From the NCBI GenBank assembly GCA_014379625.1, contig JACMLJ010000028.1, forward strand, positions 92,476-156,475: a stretch of 64,000 bases of DNA, given 5' to 3'. Position 1 is the first letter of the stretch, and every line of letters begins with the position of its first letter. Both the position numbers and the translations under genes were made by a program. Positions 60,845 to 64,000 of this stretch are shown here, piece by piece. This stretch comes from Ferruginibacter sp. (GTDB lineage Bacteria; Bacteroidota; Bacteroidia; Chitinophagales; Chitinophagaceae). The notes beneath the pieces are model-generated. The model was not told the DNA's origin. It saw nothing but the letters and a program-made list of their open reading frames with translations, and did no database searches.

Positions 60845-62686
60845 ATGTACAGATTCTCGTTAATAGTAATTTCCTTTATTCATTGTTATTTATTTTCCGC
60901 TGCTCAGCCAGGCAGATGGCAACAACGGGTAAAATACACCATGAATATAGATATGAATGTGTTCACCAATCAGTTTACCGGCACACAAAAATTAGAATAT
61001 ACCAACCATTCACCGGATGAACTGAACAGGGTTTTTTATCATTTGTATTTCAACGCATTTCAGCCTAACAGCAGTATGGATGTCCGCAGCCGCGAACTTG
61101 GTAAGTCAATAATAAACGGCAAGTTGGACTGGGACAGGAGAGTACAGGACCGCATCAGCAAATTAACCGGTGATGAGATAGGTTATCAAAAAATCATCTC
61201 CTTAAAAATGAATGGCGCATCACAACCATTCAAATACCATGAAACGATATTGGAGGTTAATCTCACCCAGGCAATTGCATCCGGCAGTAAAGTGGTTTTT
61301 GATATGGAGTTTGAAGCGCAGGTGCCCTTGCAGATCCGTCGTAGTGGAAGGGATAACCCGGTTACGGGTGTACGCTATAGTATGAGCCAGTGGTATCCCA
61401 AACTTTGCGAATATGATGAGGAAGGATGGCACCCCACTCCCTATGTGGGTCGCGAATTTTATGGTGTGTGGGGCGATTTTGACGTGTCCATTTCCATTGA
61501 CAAAAATTACAAGCTGGGCGGAACAGGAACATTAGTGAACCCTGGTGAAACAGGCTGGGGATATGATTCGCCCGGAACAGGATTAAAACAAACTGCTAAG
61601 GCTAAACGAACCTGGCATTTTGTGGGCAATAACGTACATGATTTTGTGTGGGCCGCTGATCCTGATTATAAGCATGTTTCCCGAAAAATAAGAAGCGGGC
61701 TGACCATTCATGTTTTGTATAAATCAAATCGTGAAGATGCGGCAAAATGGGAAGGGTTGCTGGATATGGCGCAAAATGCATTTCCTTATATTGAAAAAAC
61801 ATTTGGGGCCTATCCTTACCCGCAGTATTCTTTTATCACGGGAGGTGATGGCGGTATGGAATATCCTATGGCAACACTGTTGGCAGAAGTACCGGGCGCC
61901 ATGCACGAACTGATGCATAGCTGGTACCAGGGGATGTTGGGCACCAACGAATCTGAATACGCCTGGATGGACGAAGGTTTTGCCCAATACGCTGGTAAAA
62001 GAGTGTATGCCGATTTAGGCAATACACCGGGGTTTGCGCAGGAGGTACATTACAATAAATATTATGACCTGGTTAAAAGCGGTCTTGAAGAGCCGCTCAC
62101 CACCCATGCCGATCATTTTAATTCAAACTATGCTTCAGCCGATGCGGCCTATTTTAAAGGATGTGTTTTTATTGAACAACTCGGATATGTTACCGGCGCT
62201 GCTGCGAGGGATAAAATTTTACTGGAATATTATAAACAGTGGCGGTTTAAACATCCTAATCCCAATGATTTTATAAAGCTTTCCGAAGATGTGAGCGGAA
62301 TAAAATTAGACTGGTATAAAGCTTATTGGTGCAATACAGTGAAAACCATTGATTATGGTATTGATAGTTTGTGGGAAGAAGGCGGGGTATCAAAGATCAG
62401 GCTGGTTAGAAATGGTAAAATGCCTATGCCTGTTGATCTCCAGCTCACCTTTAAGGATGGTTCCACCGAAACGCATTATATCCCGCTTAACCTGATGTAT
62501 GGTTCAAAACCAGCAGAAAACGCAGGGGAGAAAAGAGAAGCCCACGAAGCCTGGAAGTGGACACACCCTACGTACACAGTTGAATTTAAAAGACGCCTTA
62601 CCGATTTAAAAAGGGCCGAAATAGACCCTACGAAAAGAATGGCTGATGTAGACCAGCGAAATAATTTACTGCAACTTAACTGGTAA
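60845..62686 (+). CDS. M1 family metallopeptidase, exported
   Basis: A 613-residue exported gluzincin (signal peptide about 1-20, ending FSAAQP). The N-terminal beta domain carries NVFTNQFTGTQKLEYTNHSP; the catalytic domain has the exopeptidase-like GGMEYPMATL (about 336-345), HELMHSW (zinc His and Glu, about 354-360) and WMDEGFAQYAG (third ligand Glu). It lacks the long C-terminal helical domain of aminopeptidase N. It probably trims peptides outside the cytoplasm. TAACTTTG at 60815-60822 could be its -7 element. A palindrome follows directly after the stop. Confidence 0.9.
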   Translation: MYRFSLIVISFIHCYLFSAAQPGRWQQRVKYTMNIDMNVFTNQFTGTQKLEYTNHSPDELNRVFYHLYFNAFQPNSSMDVRSRELGKSIINGKLDWDRRVQDRISKLTGDEIGYQKIISLKMNGASQPFKYHETILEVNLTQAIASGSKVVFDMEFEAQVPLQIRRSGRDNPVTGVRYSMSQWYPKLCEYDEEGWHPTPYVGREFYGVWGDFDVSISIDKNYKLGGTGTLVNPGETGWGYDSPGTGLKQTAKAKRTWHFVGNNVHDFVWAADPDYKHVSRKIRSGLTIHVLYKSNREDAAKWEGLLDMAQNAFPYIEKTFGAYPYPQYSFITGGDGGMEYPMATLLAEVPGAMHELMHSWYQGMLGTNESEYAWMDEGFAQYAGKRVYADLGNTPGFAQEVHYNKYYDLVKSGLEEPLTTHADHFNSNYASADAAYFKGCVFIEQLGYVTGAAARDKILLEYYKQWRFKHPNPNDFIKLSEDVSGIKLDWYKAYWCNTVKTIDYGIDSLWEEGGVSKIRLVRNGKMPMPVDLQLTFKDGSTETHYIPLNLMYGSKPAENAGEKREAHEAWKWTHPTYTVEFKRRLTDLKRAEIDPTKRMADVDQRNNLLQLNW

Positions 62687-62733
62687 TTTTTTTTACATGG
62701 TTTGACGGTCTCCGTCTGACCATGTAAAAAAAA
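62687..62733. repeat. 47-nt hairpin with T tract 5' and A tract 3'
   Basis: Eight T plus ACATGGT (62687-62701) pair with ACCATGT plus eight A (62719-62733), with an inner GACGG/CCGTC. The polarity (T first, A last) is the reverse of an intrinsic terminator and is the same on both strands. It starts at the base after the M1 peptidase stop codon. Confidence 0.75.
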
Positions 62734-62763
62734 GTTGGAGTGTATATATTTATTAAAGTCAAA

Positions 62764-62875
62764 GGTGAATGGTGAATGGTCAATGGTCGATGTCGAATAG
62801 TGAAATGCTTGTTTTGGTTTTTTCCGTTGCTCATTGCCTTTTCCTATTCTCTTAGCTTATTGCCTATTGCTTGTT
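62764..62875. repeat. Two heptanucleotide arrays upstream of the GNAT gene
   Basis: First array: GGTGAAT, GGTGAAT, GGTCAAT, GGTCGAT, GTCGAAT, AGTGAAA (62764-62805). Second: GCTCATT, GCCTTTT, CCTATTC (62829-62849) and GCTTATT, GCCTATT, GCTTGTT (62855-62875). The first shares units and order (GGTGAAT ... AGTGAAA) with 7401-7421. Confidence 0.75.
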
Positions 62876-62932
62876 GCAAAACTGTATTGTCCATCCGCAT
62901 TAAACCTTCAATTAATTTTAACCAGCACCCAA

Positions 62933-63454
62933 ATGCAAATAACAATCAGAAGGGCGACATTAACCGATGCTGCAACGCTTTCAGCAATTTCAAAACAAAC
63001 TTTTTACGATACTTTCACGGGTACCTGTACCGAAGAAGACATGCAGTCGTTTCTTGAGGATAATTTTAATTTAAAACAGGTGCAGGCTGAATTAATCAAT
63101 GAAAATGATTTTTATTACCTCGCAGAAACAGGGGGCAGGGTAGTAGGTTATTTTCGGTTTATGGAAGATTACACCAATTTACCTGTTATGAAGCAATGGA
63201 AAGCATTGGAACTGAAAAGGATCTACGTAATTAAAGAATTCCAGGGGAAGGGGATTGCAGGGGAACTAATGGATTATATTTTGCATTATGCAAAGGAAAA
63301 TAATTTTGAAGTGGTTTGGCTGGGTGTATGGGAACATAACCTGCGGGCACAAAAATTTTATGAAAAATACAGTTTTGTAAACTCCGGTCACGCCCACAAT
63401 TTCCCGATTGGCAACACTCCGCAAACCGACTGGTGGTTTTGGAAATTTTTATAA
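62933..63454 (+). CDS. GNAT-family N-acetyltransferase
   Basis: A 173-residue acetyl-CoA-dependent acyltransferase. ATG 62933 (MQITIRRATLTDAATLSAI) is chosen, since upstream sequence is repeat array. The acetyl-CoA loop is ELKRIYVIKEFQGKGIAGEL (about 95-114), followed by VWLGVWEHNLRAQKFYEKYSF. The pattern resembles acetyltransferases acting on small amines or protein N-termini (RimI/PaiA-like), but the substrate is not determinable. Confidence 0.88.
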   Translation: MQITIRRATLTDAATLSAISKQTFYDTFTGTCTEEDMQSFLEDNFNLKQVQAELINENDFYYLAETGGRVVGYFRFMEDYTNLPVMKQWKALELKRIYVIKEFQGKGIAGELMDYILHYAKENNFEVVWLGVWEHNLRAQKFYEKYSFVNSGHAHNFPIGNTPQTDWWFWKFL

Positions 63455-63487
63455 AAAAACCTCCTGGCTTACCGTCAGGATTTTTTG
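63453..63487. terminator. Bidirectional terminator
   Basis: TCCTG/CAGGA around loop GCTTACCGT, with A7 before and T6 after, between the convergent GNAT and response-regulator genes. Confidence 0.7.
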
Positions 63488-63508
63488 TTTATGGCTATGA
63501 TGTAAATA

Positions 63509-64000
63509 TTATCTTCCAAAAAATTTATTAACCGCTTCAATCCTGTTACCTACATGCAATTTCTCGTAAATATGGTAAACATGTTTTCTTACGGTTTGCG
63601 GACTGATAAATAACTGGTCGGCAATTTCTTTGTACAACAACCCTTTCGATAGCATTTCGAGTATTTCTTTTTCTCTTTTTGAAAGCGCCTCTAAAGACTC
63701 ATTGGAGACCGCGGTAAAAGATTTATTTTGAAAGATGCTCACCACTTTCCTGGCTATCTGGCTGCTCATTGGGGCGCCTCCTTCATATAATTCTTTTATG
63801 GCATCCAGTAATTTATCTGGAGCTGTTTTTTTAAGTATATACCCGCTGGCCCCGGCATTCAATGCTTCAAAGATTTTTTCATCTTCTTCATACACGGTGC
63901 ACATCATAAATAAAACATCGGGCAGTTCTTCCTTTAATTTTCTCACTACTTCAATTCCATTAATGCCACCCAGGTTGATATCCATTAACACCACCTGGGG
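63509..64000 (-). CDS. LuxR-type response regulator, 5' end off the window
   Basis: A NarL/FixJ-family regulator reading in from the right edge; only its C-terminal 163 codons are present. The phospho-acceptor Asp is in VVLMDINLGGINGIEV; a receiver Thr (MCTVYEED) and Lys (YILKKTAPDK) follow, completing the switch residues. The LuxR HTH occupies the last 65 residues (LSKREKEILEMLSKGLLYKEIADQLFISPQTVRKHVYHIY). A sensor kinase partner is expected upstream, outside the window. Confidence 0.9.
   Translation of the reverse strand, partial: PQVVLMDINLGGINGIEVVRKLKEELPDVLFMMCTVYEEDEKIFEALNAGASGYILKKTAPDKLLDAIKELYEGGAPMSSQIARKVVSIFQNKSFTAVSNESLEALSKREKEILEMLSKGLLYKEIADQLFISPQTVRKHVYHIYEKLHVGNRIEAVNKFFGR

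Noticed and set aside
1..64000. tRNA or rRNA genes
   Set aside because: Scanning the larger gaps for cloverleaf arms and the GGTTCGANNCC T-arm showed none; a covariance search would be needed to exclude them fully.

Overview
This 64 kb window is chromosomal DNA from a member of the Bacteroidota, most likely family Chitinophagaceae. The evidence is: type IX secretion (T9SS) C-terminal sorting domains on four large exported proteins; many lipoproteins with a Cys after a short hydrophobic leader; several promoters matching the Bacteroidota pattern TTTG-N19/20-TAnnTTTG; the bamD-rpoZ-coaBC-DUF4835 run; a eukaryote-like IlvE; and the DUF4331/TPR and DUF1080/cytochrome c/TIM-barrel groupings. Family-level placement is inference. 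No tRNA, rRNA, CRISPR array, prophage or intact insertion sequence was seen.

Layout. 1-9.3 kb: truncated ispH, an orphan GH13 lipoprotein, a periplasmic HtrA protease, a LuxC-type acyl-CoA reductase divergent from a two-cluster ferredoxin, an NTF2-like lipoprotein, ddl, a PASTA protein, a rhodanese and a small secreted protein. 9.4-15.2 kb: TPR protein, a ComA-like phosphosulfolactate synthase overlapping aroE, a reverse group (thioesterase, rdgB, a HolD-like protein) and ilvE. 15.7-19.4 kb: a 1225-residue T9SS protein with five six-cysteine repeats. 19.5-27.9 kb: rpsL-rpsG, then an amino acid permease, a sugar-processing trio (TIM barrel, DUF1080, cytochrome c) and cysM before fusA, so the str genes are split. 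28.6-40.4 kb: DUF4331 T9SS protein plus TPR partner, an isoprenoid-synthase-fold enzyme, an orphan, two more T9SS proteins (one a secreted endonuclease/exonuclease/phosphatase) and a gluzincin-like lipoprotein. 40.7-46.5 kb: htpG, a methyltransferase, recJ and a trans-polyprenyl synthase. 46.7-52.4 kb: an OmpA-family protein and the bamD-rpoZ-coaBC-DUF4835-DUF4296 run. 52.5-64 kb: a GT4 glycosyltransferase, scoA-scoB, pckA, pepP, pssA-purS, rsmI, an M1 peptidase, a GNAT acetyltransferase and a truncated LuxR-type response regulator.

Most genes are housekeeping. The least explained signal is between genes. Six intergenic loci carry short tandem arrays with strict 7-nt or 8-nt period, several as inverted pairs around a spacer. 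Separate palindromic elements also occur, the best being a 223-nt element at 43482-43704 with matching inverted ends and five internal hairpins, four of them with a GAA or TTC loop. These resemble dispersed repeat families rather than ordinary terminators and are the best candidates for something undescribed. Protein-level points of interest are the orphan isoprenoid synthase, the HolD-like replication protein, the six-Cys repeat protein, the T9SS nuclease and ComA outside methanogens.
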